This document shows positions 15,817 through 23,684 of a stretch of DNA of 50,445 nt, piece after piece. Origin of the DNA: Oscillospiraceae bacterium (GTDB lineage Bacteria; Bacillota; Clostridia; Oscillospirales; Oscillospiraceae); the NCBI GenBank assembly GCA_009778485.1, contig WRJQ01000007.1, forward strand, positions 1 through 50,445, written 5' to 3'. Below the pieces are notes generated by a model. The model saw only the letters and a list, made by a program, of their open reading frames with translations. It was not told the DNA's origin and searched no databases. Numbering within the stretch: the stretch's first letter is position 1; each line of letters begins with the position of its first letter. Position numbers and translations under genes: made by a program.

Positions 15817-17628
15817 TCACATCGGCGAAAGCCCGTCTATCCGCATAGCCTTGTAGAGCTCGCTGTAGTGGCCGCCCGAAGCGAGCAGCTCCTTGTGCGT
15901 GCCGCGCTCGACAATCCTCCCATCCTCGACGACGAGGATCAAATCAGCGTGCGCGATCGTCGAAAGCCTATGCGCAATGATGAAGGAAGTGCGCCCCGTG
16001 AGCATATGCGAAATCGCGTCTTGGATGAGCCGCTCAGTCTCTGTATCGATGCTGGACGTCGCCTCGTCCAGGACGAAGATAGGCGGATCTGCCAGCACGG
16101 CCCGCGCGAAAGAAATCAGTTGCTTCTCGCCGGTTGAGAGCTTATCACCGCCCTCGCCGACTTCTGCGCCGAAACCCTCCGGCATCCTGTCAGCGACAGT
16201 ATCCGCCGCGACAAGCCTGGCGGCAGCAATGACGTCTTCATCCGAAGCCTCCAGCTTGCCATAGCGTATGTTCTCCATTATCGTGCCCGAGAAAAGATGC
16301 GGGTCCTGCAGGACATAGCCCAATGAGGAATGCAGCCACAACTGCGAACGCTCGCGGCTATCGCGCCCGTCTATCAGGACGCGGCCGCTCGTCGGCTCGT
16401 AGAACCGGCAGGCGAGGTTTACGATTGTGGACTTGCCGGCGCCTGTCTCGCCGACGATGGCGACAGTCGTCCCCGGCGGGATATCGAGAGAGAAATCCTC
16501 CAGCACGTACTCCTCGCCGTCGGGGTACTTGAACGTCACGTTATCGAAAGTTACGCCCCCGAGCACAGGCTCCCAGTTTTCGACCTTCGGCTCAAAGGTA
16601 TCGCCGTACTTCTCCACGACCTCCGGAGAGTCCGCGATAGTCACGGTCTCGCCCTGCAGCCCTGTCACCCTCTCGATGCCGACCTGCGCCGAAACCATCT
16701 CCGACATAATCCCGGAGACCCAGACTATCGGCTCGATGGTGCTGACGGCGTATGCGATGAAAGCGGACAGCACGCCGAAGTCGAGCATTTCCCGGCTGAC
16801 GAGTATGCCGCCCCTGTACAGTAGTATGCTCAGCGCAATCGAACCGAGCGACATCACCATGGGCATCATAATTGCGTTCAGCCTGGAGTTGCGCACGGAC
16901 TCGCGCAGCATCTTAGCCGAAAGCTTCGCGAACTCCTCGCTGTTGACGTCCTCGATTACCAGGGTTTTTGAGGTCTTGGAGCCGGTTATGCCTTCGTTGT
17001 ATGCGCCGGTTATCCGCGAGTTGAGCTCGCGAACCTTGCGGCTGACGACCATGATCTTCCTCTGGAAGTACCAGGCGACGAGCCCTGCGACAGGTATGAC
17101 TATCATCAGTATCAGCGCGAGCTTTGGGCTGAGGATCAGCATATATGTGATGCTGAACACGAGTGTCAGCAGCGCTTCGATGAAGCCTGAAAACCCCCAG
17201 GAGATCATGCCGCCGATCCTCTCTGTGTCCGACATGACCCTGCCGATCAGGTACCCGACGGAGTTCACGTTGTGGTAGGCGATCTGCAGTTTCTGCAGAT
17301 GGACGAAGCTGTCACGCCTTATGAGCAGGCCGATTTTCATCTCGACTGCCATGAGCAGCTTCACCCACATTACGTCGCCGGTACCGACGCAGACAATGAA
17401 CGCGAAGTACGCGCCCGCGAACAGCGGGAGGCCGTCCGTCGTGCCGGGTATGACGAAATGGTCGACGGCGTATCGCGTGAAAAGCGGAAAGGCGGAAAAC
17501 GCGGCTGTCGTCAGGACGACAGTGATAAGCGCGGGGAAGATCTGCCTTTTCATCTGTTTGAAGTATTTTACGAGGCGCAGCCACATTTTCAAGCTGAGCC
17601 CGCTTGTAGTTTCTTGTTCGTATTCCAA
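15817..17628 (-). CDS. ABC exporter subunit (permease-ATPase fusion), canonical ATPase half of a heterodimer
   Basis: 603 residues. Start at TTG 17628 with TAGGAG 11 bases upstream; the frame runs further but without homology. The N-terminal half is a six-span type I exporter domain. The nucleotide-binding domain has Walker A GETGAGKST, Q-loop LQDPHLF, signature LSTGEKQL, Walker B with catalytic Glu FVLDEATSSID and H-loop IAHRLST. It follows a second fused half-transporter whose Walker B lacks the Glu, the usual arrangement of heterodimeric exporters in which one ATP site is degenerate. Substrate is unknown. Confidence 0.93.
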   Translation of the reverse strand: MEYEQETTSGLSLKMWLRLVKYFKQMKRQIFPALITVVLTTAAFSAFPLFTRYAVDHFVIPGTTDGLPLFAGAYFAFIVCVGTGDVMWVKLLMAVEMKIGLLIRRDSFVHLQKLQIAYHNVNSVGYLIGRVMSDTERIGGMISWGFSGFIEALLTLVFSITYMLILSPKLALILMIVIPVAGLVAWYFQRKIMVVSRKVRELNSRITGAYNEGITGSKTSKTLVIEDVNSEEFAKLSAKMLRESVRNSRLNAIMMPMVMSLGSIALSILLYRGGILVSREMLDFGVLSAFIAYAVSTIEPIVWVSGIMSEMVSAQVGIERVTGLQGETVTIADSPEVVEKYGDTFEPKVENWEPVLGGVTFDNVTFKYPDGEEYVLEDFSLDIPPGTTVAIVGETGAGKSTIVNLACRFYEPTSGRVLIDGRDSRERSQLWLHSSLGYVLQDPHLFSGTIMENIRYGKLEASDEDVIAAARLVAADTVADRMPEGFGAEVGEGGDKLSTGEKQLISFARAVLADPPIFVLDEATSSIDTETERLIQDAISHMLTGRTSFIIAHRLSTIAHADLILVVEDGRIVERGTHKELLASGGHYSELYKAMRIDGLSPM

Positions 17629-17643
17629 AGTAATTACAACTCC

Positions 17644-17673
17644 TAACGTGGGGGGTGCGCCCCCACAACCCAA
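17644..17673. repeat. Short repeat right of the ABC gene, with hairpin
   Basis: GTGGGGG/CCCCCAC hairpin (17648-17666) within a sequence whose reverse complement begins TTTGGGTTGTGGG, like the copy at 15788-15815. Confidence 0.5.
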
Positions 17674-17703
17674 AGGTGCTGAATGACGCCGGGCGATACC
17701 CGT

Positions 17704-17728
17704 ATTGAGTTCGAATCCCGCCTCCTAA
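17704..17728 (+). repeat. tRNA 3'-end-like fragment, family 1
   Basis: ATTGAGTTCGAATCCCGCCT and the next bases CCTAA resemble a T-loop (TTCGAAT) plus acceptor strand, but there is no rest of a tRNA and stem pairing is poor. About 20 of 25 positions match the minus-strand sequence at 25915-25939. Confidence 0.4.
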
Positions 17729-17734
17729 ATGCCG

Positions 17735-19531
17735 TCAATCGGTTACATATCCTGACTGGAGGTCGTACACCCGGCGGTAGATGCCGTCCATTGCGACTAG
17801 CTCGCTGTGCGACCCGATTTCTGCGATCCGCCCATCCTCGAGGACCATAATCGTATCCGCACGCATCAGCGTGGAGATCCTGTGCGAGATAAGGATCACC
17901 GTAGAACCCTCGGTATCGGACCGCAGGGACTCCCTTATCTTAGCGTCGGTTTCCATATCCAGGTTGGACATCGAATCGTCGAACACCATGATCGGCGCGC
18001 CCATCATAAGCGTCCGCGCTATGGCGACGCGCTGCTTCTGCCCGCCTGAAAGCGTGACTCCGCGCTCGCCTACTATGGTATCGTACCCGTTGGCGAACTC
18101 CATGATGTTCTCGTCGACCGCAGCGATGCGCGCCTTCTCCCGGACCCTGTCGAGGTTGCGGCTGCGCGAAGATATGTCTATATTCTCGAGGATCGTCTTG
18201 GAGAACAAAAACGGTTCCTGCAGCACAAGGCCTATGTTCTTGCGCAGGTACGACTTTTCGATTTTTGAAACGTCGACTCCGCCGATGGTGATCAAGCCCC
18301 CGCCCTCCGGCAGCTCGTAGAGATTATTGAGCAGGTATGTGAGAGTCGATTTTCCCGACCCCGTAGCGCCGAGGATGCCGAAGGTAGAGCCGCTCTTTAT
18401 GCTGAAGCTGACATTTTGCAAAACAGGTTGCTCGTCGTATGTGAAGCTGACTCCGCTGAACTCGATATCGCTGTCCATCGGCGGCCGGAGAGCCTCCGGG
18501 TCGTCCTTCTCCGCAGGCGAGTCGAGTATTTCCTTGATCCTGTTGAGCGACACGCCGGTTTTGCTCATTTCGGACATGACCCTTCCGAGCTGACGGACAG
18601 GCCACATCAGCATTTGCGAGTAGCTCAGGAAAACGACGAGCTCCCCGAACGTGAATGAGCTTGTCGCAGCCAGATACGAACCGACGACGACGACTGTGAG
18701 CAGTTGCAGCGCGGCGACAGAATCGCCGATGCCCCAGAAAAGGCCGTATGTCCCGCCGAGCGAAGTCCACATCTTCGTGTAGTTGATGTTCTTCTCGTCA
18801 AAGCGCTCCGTCTCGTAACGCTCGCGGCCGAACGCGCGCACGACGCGCACGCCTGTAAGGTTCTCCTGCACCCTGACCATCAGCTCGCCCTCCGCCTCGT
18901 CGCAGGCGCGGAACTTCTTTGAAACGCGCATGGAAAAGAAGATTGTGTAGACCAGGATGACCGGGATGAAGACTGTCACGGCGAGCGCCATGACCACATT
19001 GAGCGAGAACATGATGCTCATGGCAATGACGACGAGGATCACTGTCCGCAGCACTTCGAGAAGCTGCTGGAACACAAAGCGCCGGACTGTCTCGACGTCC
19101 GAAGTGCAGCGCTGGATTATATCGCCCGTGAGGTGCTTCGTATGCCACTCGAAGGGCAGATGCTGCGTGTGAGTGAAGAGCCTGACGCGCAGGTTGTTGA
19201 TCATGCGCTCAGAGCCTTTAGCCATGTTGATGCGCGACGTGAAGTTGAAAACCGCCGCGAGCAGTGCGCAGCATGCGATGAAGAGCGCGCAGACTGTCAG
19301 CCTCCGGCTAAGGTTTCCGCCGGCGCTCAGCGTCTCGAAAAGAGACATTAGCGGCCCGGGCAGCTCCGATGCTTTGTCGCCTATCACCGAGTCCACGGTA
19401 AAGCCGACGATTAGCGGAGACAGGAAGCCCAGCAGCGACGCGGCGGCGGCCGCGAGTATGGCTGCGAGGAAGAAGCGCTTCAAACCCCGCGTAAATCCCG
19501 AAAGCATTTTCGGGATCGTTGTTTTTTCCAT
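17735..19531 (-). CDS. ABC exporter subunit (permease-ATPase fusion), degenerate ATPase half
   Basis: 598 residues from ATG 19531; a GTG at 19546 is an alternative start. Six-span exporter domain followed by the ATPase: Walker A GATGSGKST, Q-loop LQEPFLF, signature LSGGQKQR, Walker B IMVFDDSMSNLD in which the catalytic Glu is Asp, and H-loop ISHRIST. It is directly upstream of the 15817-17628 partner with about 105 bases between, containing a repeat and a tRNA-like fragment. Together they should form one heterodimeric multidrug- or lipid-type exporter at the cytoplasmic membrane. Confidence 0.93.
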   Translation of the reverse strand: MEKTTIPKMLSGFTRGLKRFFLAAILAAAAASLLGFLSPLIVGFTVDSVIGDKASELPGPLMSLFETLSAGGNLSRRLTVCALFIACCALLAAVFNFTSRINMAKGSERMINNLRVRLFTHTQHLPFEWHTKHLTGDIIQRCTSDVETVRRFVFQQLLEVLRTVILVVIAMSIMFSLNVVMALAVTVFIPVILVYTIFFSMRVSKKFRACDEAEGELMVRVQENLTGVRVVRAFGRERYETERFDEKNINYTKMWTSLGGTYGLFWGIGDSVAALQLLTVVVVGSYLAATSSFTFGELVVFLSYSQMLMWPVRQLGRVMSEMSKTGVSLNRIKEILDSPAEKDDPEALRPPMDSDIEFSGVSFTYDEQPVLQNVSFSIKSGSTFGILGATGSGKSTLTYLLNNLYELPEGGGLITIGGVDVSKIEKSYLRKNIGLVLQEPFLFSKTILENIDISSRSRNLDRVREKARIAAVDENIMEFANGYDTIVGERGVTLSGGQKQRVAIARTLMMGAPIMVFDDSMSNLDMETDAKIRESLRSDTEGSTVILISHRISTLMRADTIMVLEDGRIAEIGSHSELVAMDGIYRRVYDLQSGYVTD

Positions 19532-19561
19532 GATGGTATATTTCACTCCTATTTGTATCGT

Positions 19562-19586
19562 TAGGCAGTCGGGGATCGAACCCCGC
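19562..19586. repeat. tRNA 3'-end-like fragment, family 2
   Basis: TAGGCAGTCGGGGATCGAAC followed by CCC; on the minus strand this reads as T-loop TTCGATC plus acceptor CTGCCTA. It lies directly after the tsaD stop codon. The same 22 bases with one difference occur on the minus strand at 22456-22498. Confidence 0.45.
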
Positions 19587-19589
19587 CGG

Positions 19590-20618
19590 TTATAGCGGTC
19601 GGATTCGCGCCGGGGCGTCGGCGTCCATCGTGGCGTAAGCGTTCAAGTCCGGGCCGGCGCGCACGCCCGCCAGGTACTCGTAGTACCCCTGGCAGCCTAT
19701 CATCACAGCGTTATCCCCGCACAAGTCCAGCGGCGGGATAAAAAGCGACAGCCCGCGCTGCTCTGCCGCGCGAAGAAAATCCACGCGAATGCGCGAGTTT
19801 GCAGCCACGCCTCCCGCGATTGCGATCTTGTCGCGCCCGCACTCATGCGCTGCAGCCATGACACGGGGAACCAGGATGTCGCTTACGGCAACCGCGAAAG
19901 AAGCGGCGAGCGACGCCTTGTCGAGCTGCTCGCCCCTCTGCTGAGCGCCGTGCACGATGTTGACGACCGCAGTCTTCAAACCCGAAAAAGACATATCGTA
20001 TGGGTGGCCGGCAATCACCGGCCTCGGCAAAGCGAACGCTTTATCATCCCCGCCTTGCGCCAGCTTGTCCAGCGCCGGGCCCCCGGGGTAGCCCAGGCCT
20101 AGTACGCGGGCAGCCTTGTCGAAACACTCGCCCGCCGCATCGTCGCGCGACCTTCCGAGAATGCGGATGTCCGTATACCCGCGCACATCCGCGATGAGGC
20201 TGTTGCCCCCCGAAACGACGACGGATAAAAAAGGCGGCTCCAACTCCGGGTAAGCGACGTAGTTCGCAGCAATATGACCCCTGATGTGATGCACCGGGAT
20301 CAGCGGCACGCCGAGCGCCATCGCAAGCCCTTTCGCAAAGCTCACGCCCACGAGCAGCGCCCCGATGAGGCCCGGCGCGTAGGTCACGGCTATGGCGCCA
20401 ATATCTTCTTTAGCGACGCCGGCGTTCTTGACAGCGAGCTGAGCAAGCTGCCCGATGGCGGCGGCATGATTGCGCGAAGCTATCTCCGGCACGACGCCCC
20501 CGTAGACGGAATGCATATCCGCCTGCGAGAGCAGTTCGCCCGACAGCGCTTCGCGGCCATCTTTAACCACGGCGACGGCTGTTTCGTCGCATGAAGTCTC
20601 TATCGCGAGTATGAGCAT
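19590..20618 (-). CDS. tsaD: tRNA N6-adenosine threonylcarbamoyltransferase
   Basis: 342 residues. It begins LILAIETSCDETAVAVV, the TsaD/Kae1 ASKHA-fold signature. Metal-binding HHIRGH is near residue 110, then SGGNSLIADV, GECFDKAARVLGLGYPGGP and IAGGVAANSRIR. It transfers the threonylcarbamoyl group to A37 of tRNAs reading ANN codons, with TsaB and TsaE, neither of which is in this window. Start ATG 20618; the upstream frame lacks homology. It follows the desulfoferrodoxin gene by 22 bases, implying co-transcription from the promoter at 21088-21116. Confidence 0.97.
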   Translation of the reverse strand: MLILAIETSCDETAVAVVKDGREALSGELLSQADMHSVYGGVVPEIASRNHAAAIGQLAQLAVKNAGVAKEDIGAIAVTYAPGLIGALLVGVSFAKGLAMALGVPLIPVHHIRGHIAANYVAYPELEPPFLSVVVSGGNSLIADVRGYTDIRILGRSRDDAAGECFDKAARVLGLGYPGGPALDKLAQGGDDKAFALPRPVIAGHPYDMSFSGLKTAVVNIVHGAQQRGEQLDKASLAASFAVAVSDILVPRVMAAAHECGRDKIAIAGGVAANSRIRVDFLRAAEQRGLSLFIPPLDLCGDNAVMIGCQGYYEYLAGVRAGPDLNAYATMDADAPARIRPL

Positions 20619-20640
20619 GGGATAATTCCGGTTCCTACCT

Positions 20641-21024
20641 CTAAAGATCGACCTTCCACAGCCCGTGCAGGTTGCAATAGGCGAAGACGGCGATCGGTTT
20701 GTCGTCCACGAACGTGAACGTCGCCGACGGAGCCGCCCCGACCGGCAGAGCTTTGCGCTGCCCGCCGTGCTCGGTCTCCACATAGATGAAAGCGATGTTG
20801 TGCTCTTCTTCCATCGGGTGCGCCACGCTGCCTACCTGAACGGTCAGGACGTCGCCCGCAAGCTTCGCTTCCGGGATGTGTTTCTCGGCGCTGGCTTCGA
20901 CGGTGTTCGGGATGAGTTCGGATAGCTTCTCCCCGCAGCATATCATCGGCACATGCTTGTCAGACACGAGCCCTACCAGGTTGCCGCAATGTTTGCAATA
21001 AAAAAACTTCTGTCTCTCGCGCAT
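20641..21024 (-). CDS. dfx: Desulfoferrodoxin (superoxide reductase, two-iron type)
   Basis: 127 residues. N-terminal desulforedoxin centre with Cys in FYCKHCG and MICCGE (four Cys for Fe centre I). The catalytic Fe centre II has His ligands in KHIPEA, AHPMEEEHNI and Cys-His in YCNLHGLW. It reduces superoxide to peroxide without making oxygen, typical of anaerobes. Start ATG 21024 with AAGGGG about 9 bases upstream; ATG 21051 is possible but has no site. It is first in a unit with tsaD. Confidence 0.96.
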   Translation of the reverse strand: MRERQKFFYCKHCGNLVGLVSDKHVPMICCGEKLSELIPNTVEASAEKHIPEAKLAGDVLTVQVGSVAHPMEEEHNIAFIYVETEHGGQRKALPVGAAPSATFTFVDDKPIAVFAYCNLHGLWKVDL

Positions 21025-21087
21025 ATTTATATTCCCCTTCCTCAAAATCATTTATAATGGTGGCGTGTCGAGTTCGGTATACGTGGC

Positions 21088-21116
21088 ATTCTAGCACACT
21101 TCACACTATTGTTCAA
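21088..21116 (-). promoter_or_regulatory. Promoter of dfx-tsaD, extended -10
   Basis: On the minus strand TTGAAC (21116-21111), 17 bases, TAGAAT (21093-21088) with TGC in front. Confidence 0.8.
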
Positions 21117-21137
21117 CACAAAAGATAACTTTGATAC

Positions 21138-21165
21138 TTGCATTTGAACGCTATGCGTGTATAGT
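21138..21165 (+). promoter_or_regulatory. Promoter of the nitroreductase gene
   Basis: TTGCAT (21138-21143), 16 bases, TATAGT (21160-21165), about 44 bases before the ATG. A moderate match. Confidence 0.45.
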
Positions 21166-21208
21166 GGGGAGCAGAAGCCAAAGCAAAATTAAGAAAGAAG
21201 GAATAGAC

Positions 21209-21715
21209 ATGGCATTTATCGAACTGGCTCGTGAGAGATACTCGTTACGAAAATTCAGCGGAAAACCCATTGACCGGGAAAAAATCGAACTACTGCTAGA
21301 GGCGGCGCGAATTGCTCCAACGGCCCATAATAACCAACCACAGCGAATTATGATGATAACCGATGAGCAGGATTTGCTCAAAGTTGATGAGTGTACTCCG
21401 TGTCGTTACGGCGCGCCGTTCGTGCTAATGATTTGCTACGACAAGAACGCAAGCTGGAAGCGTGAGTTCGACGGAGCGGACAGTGGTATGGTTGACGCAA
21501 GCATAGTAACCACGCACATCATGCTGGAAGCGCAGGATTTAGGCATTGGCTCATGCTGGGTGATGCACTTTGACCCCGCGAAAGCATCGCAGTTATTTGC
21601 GCTACCTGAGAACATCATACCGGCAGCGCTTCTTCCTCTGGGATATCCGGAAGAAGGTTCGGGGCCGTCTCCCAGACATACTGACAGACTGCCGCAGAGC
21701 GACTTCATGCTGTAG
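21209..21715 (+). CDS. Nitroreductase-family flavoprotein
   Basis: 168 residues, the short form of the FMN-dependent nitroreductase fold. The N-terminus RYSLRKFSGKPID carries the FMN phosphate-contacting R-S-x-R element. APTAHNNQPQRIMMI is the conserved A-P-S-x-x-N-x-Q-P motif. GIGSCWVMHF and LPLGYPEE mark the C-terminal half. Start ATG 21209 behind AAGGAA. It is divergent from dfx; proximity to a superoxide reductase suggests a shared redox context, but the substrate is unknown. Its stop lies in CTGTAGGGGAGC, similar to the GTAGGGGCG elements further right. Confidence 0.93.
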   Translation: MAFIELARERYSLRKFSGKPIDREKIELLLEAARIAPTAHNNQPQRIMMITDEQDLLKVDECTPCRYGAPFVLMICYDKNASWKREFDGADSGMVDASIVTTHIMLEAQDLGIGSCWVMHFDPAKASQLFALPENIIPAALLPLGYPEEGSGPSPRHTDRLPQSDFML

Positions 21716-21760
21716 GGGAGCAGAACGTACTGTCATGTCAACTGTCGCAGTACGCATCAG

Positions 21761-21798
21761 CATCTGGCACTTGTTGACACGCAGGTCAGAACTCTCCG
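21761..21798. repeat. 38-bp near-copy of an internal segment of the RdhA-like gene
   Basis: It matches 22984-23021 at 34 of 38 positions in the same orientation. On the minus strand it reads ESSDLRVNKCQM against ESSDLHVNKNQM of the intact gene. It ends directly against the methyltransferase stop codon. Confidence 0.85.
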
Positions 21799-22431
21799 TT
21801 ATCGTGCTAACTCGTCGAGTAAATCCGCAAGTTCGATCTGAATCATCTTTCTTGAGTATATGTTGTTTACAGTATCAAGAAACTTCTCAACCCTATCAGG
21901 ATGATTCTTCAAGAACCATTCTATATGGTTCTCGATGTACTCGCGGCGGTAGGCTTCATCATTTAGGTCGTTTGGCACACGCTCCATTCGTACGTCAATG
22001 CTGTCGAAGCCAGTAAATGGTTGAGCAAGACGCGCTCTTGTCATACTAGCATAGTCATTATTTATCTCAATGCCAATGCCATAACGATTAGTCTGCTGAC
22101 ATACTCTCAAGGAAGTACCCGAGCCACAGAATGGGTCAAGGATTGTATCGTTCTCATCTGATGAGGCAAGTATCATTCGCTCAAACAGGGCTTCTGGCTT
22201 TTGGGTTGGATGATTTTGTCGATTAGCCTGACAATAATGAACATGTGAGTACTCCCATACATTGCCCGGATTAGCACCTCGCATATTGTTGATGCTCCGG
22301 TAATACTTTTGCGGCACTCTTACGGAATCCAAATTGAACTTAAAACTATTGCTCTTCGTAAACATCAGTATATCATCATAACCATTTTGCTGTCCAATAA
22401 AACGGACAATGAAACGGATGTCTATACCCAC
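21799..22431 (-). pseudogene. DNA methyltransferase (N4/N6, MT-A70-unlike, PF01555 type), 5'-truncated remnant
   Basis: 210 residues recognisable as the C-terminal two thirds of a site-specific DNA methyltransferase: DILMFTKSNSFKFNLDSVRVP, HPTQKPEALFERMI and the AdoMet-binding DPFCGSGTSLRVC. The catalytic DPPY-type motif that should precede these is absent. An in-frame stop occurs within a tRNA-like sequence at 22456-22498, and the GTG at 22431 has no ribosome site. Base composition is less GC-rich than the neighbours, suggesting acquired DNA. No cognate nuclease is next to it. It is most likely non-functional. Confidence 0.7.
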
Positions 22432-22455
22432 GGAACAGAGTTCGCGAGACTTACC

Positions 22456-22498
22456 TAGGCAGTCGACAGGCTCCTAGGGTTCGATCCCCGGCTGCCTA
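22456..22498. repeat. tRNA-like mini element (acceptor plus T-arm)
   Basis: TAGGCAG at the left and CTGCCTA at the right pair perfectly; between them lies GGTTCGATCCCCGG. It resembles an acceptor stem joined to a T arm with D and anticodon arms missing. It contains the stop codon of the RdhA-like gene and the truncation point of the methyltransferase remnant. Confidence 0.5.
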
Positions 22499-23646
22499 TC
22501 CGCCAGGCCGAGCCACCACTTCGAGCCGGGTGCGTCGTTGCGGGCAAAACCACTCTTGCGAAGCTCTGCCGCGCGCGCGTCGACAGCGGCGATAAGCTGC
22601 TCCTCGCTCCCATCCCAGGAGCGAAAATCCTCGGGCGCAGTATTCGGCCTCGTCCATGGGCACATCATGATGCAAACGAAACAGTTCGAGCCATTCTCCA
22701 TGACAGCCGTGGAGTAGAAGCACTTATCGGCGTCGAAGATCCACTTTTCGTAACCATTGTATAGCTCTTTGGCGCCCTTGGAAATCGCGCTGCCGATGCA
22801 ATGCTCGGCGCAAATGCCGCAACGGCCGCAGTACTCCTGAAGGCCGAAGTCGATAGGCTTGTCGGGCAGCAGCGGGGCGTCCGTCAGAATAGCTGTCGAC
22901 TTGAAATCGGCGCCGAAGAAAGGATTCAGCGCAATGCCGATGCGGCTGGCTTCAGCGAGGCCGGCCTCTATGATGAGCGGAGGCATCTGGTTCTTGTTGA
23001 CATGCAGGTCGGAACTCTCCGCGCCAAATCCCAGCATCTTGACATAGGAAAGCACGATTTCCGAAATCATAGTCAGATGCAGATAAGTCCGCTGAGCCGT
23101 CGCGTCTACAATCATGTCCTGCCCGTCGGTCGCCATCGTGGTAGCCCTGTCGTTCCTCTTCAAAAAGACGACGGCGTTCGGGTACTTATTCACATAAGGG
23201 TTCCCCTGCGCGTCGTCCGCGAAGAAGCAAGTGGGCGGCGCGACGCATACGCCGACAGCGTCCGCGCCGAGGAAGTACCCAAGAGCCTTGAGGTTGCGGC
23301 TCAGTGCCTTGGGGTCATCCGGGACGTCAAGCTTCGGGAGCGTCACGGGCGGCCTGCCGGGCTGTTTCCCCGGCTCCGACGGCGGCGTGTTCGCGATGCG
23401 CGAACGCACCTCGGATATCACGGCGCCGAGCGGGTAGCGGTGAATGAAGCCTGCCGCTTTCTCGGCAATCTCGGGCCCGTAGAGGCCGTTTCTTATTCTG
23501 ACGGCAGCGTTGTCAGCTCTCATGCGCCGTTCGATTGGTCCGGGCATGGCGACGGTCGGCTTATCCACCCGCTTGAGAAGATGGTCCGGATACGGGCCCA
23601 ACTGTCTGTCGTCCTTGAGTATCGCGTGCTTTTCGTAGTCGGTCAT
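22474..23646 (-). CDS. Reductive-dehalogenase-like (RdhA-type) corrinoid/iron-sulfur protein
   Basis: 390 residues; ATG 23646 behind GAAGGAGG. The central region (ESSDLHVNKNQMPPLIIEAG, GIALNPFFGADFK, LLPDKPIDFGLQEYC) follows the RdhA pattern more closely than QueG. Two [4Fe-4S] sites follow: CGRCGICAEHC, then KCFYST...NCFVCIMMC. No Tat signal and no RdhB anchor gene are present, so it should be cytoplasmic. RdhA proteins reduce carbon-halogen bonds through a corrinoid; many genomic homologues have unknown substrates, so dehalogenation is not established. The last residues (ADRQPGIEP) are encoded by the tRNA-like element, so the original C-terminus may have been replaced. Confidence 0.78.
   Translation of the reverse strand: MTDYEKHAILKDDRQLGPYPDHLLKRVDKPTVAMPGPIERRMRADNAAVRIRNGLYGPEIAEKAAGFIHRYPLGAVISEVRSRIANTPPSEPGKQPGRPPVTLPKLDVPDDPKALSRNLKALGYFLGADAVGVCVAPPTCFFADDAQGNPYVNKYPNAVVFLKRNDRATTMATDGQDMIVDATAQRTYLHLTMISEIVLSYVKMLGFGAESSDLHVNKNQMPPLIIEAGLAEASRIGIALNPFFGADFKSTAILTDAPLLPDKPIDFGLQEYCGRCGICAEHCIGSAISKGAKELYNGYEKWIFDADKCFYSTAVMENGSNCFVCIMMCPWTRPNTAPEDFRSWDGSEEQLIAAVDARAAELRKSGFARNDAPGSKWWLGLADRQPGIEP
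22984..23021. repeat. Internal copy of the 38-bp direct repeat
   Basis: Lies in the RdhA-like coding sequence; partner of 21761-21798. The direct repeats enclose the 3' part of the gene, the tRNA-like element and the methyltransferase remnant (about 1.2 kb). Confidence 0.85.
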
Positions 23647-23684
23647 TTTTATACGCCTCCTTCAGAAGTATGCATGGTTGCTGT

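Noticed and set aside
22456-22498. Complete tRNA gene
   Set aside because: Only acceptor- and T-arm-like parts exist; D and anticodon arms are missing and the T stem is mispaired.
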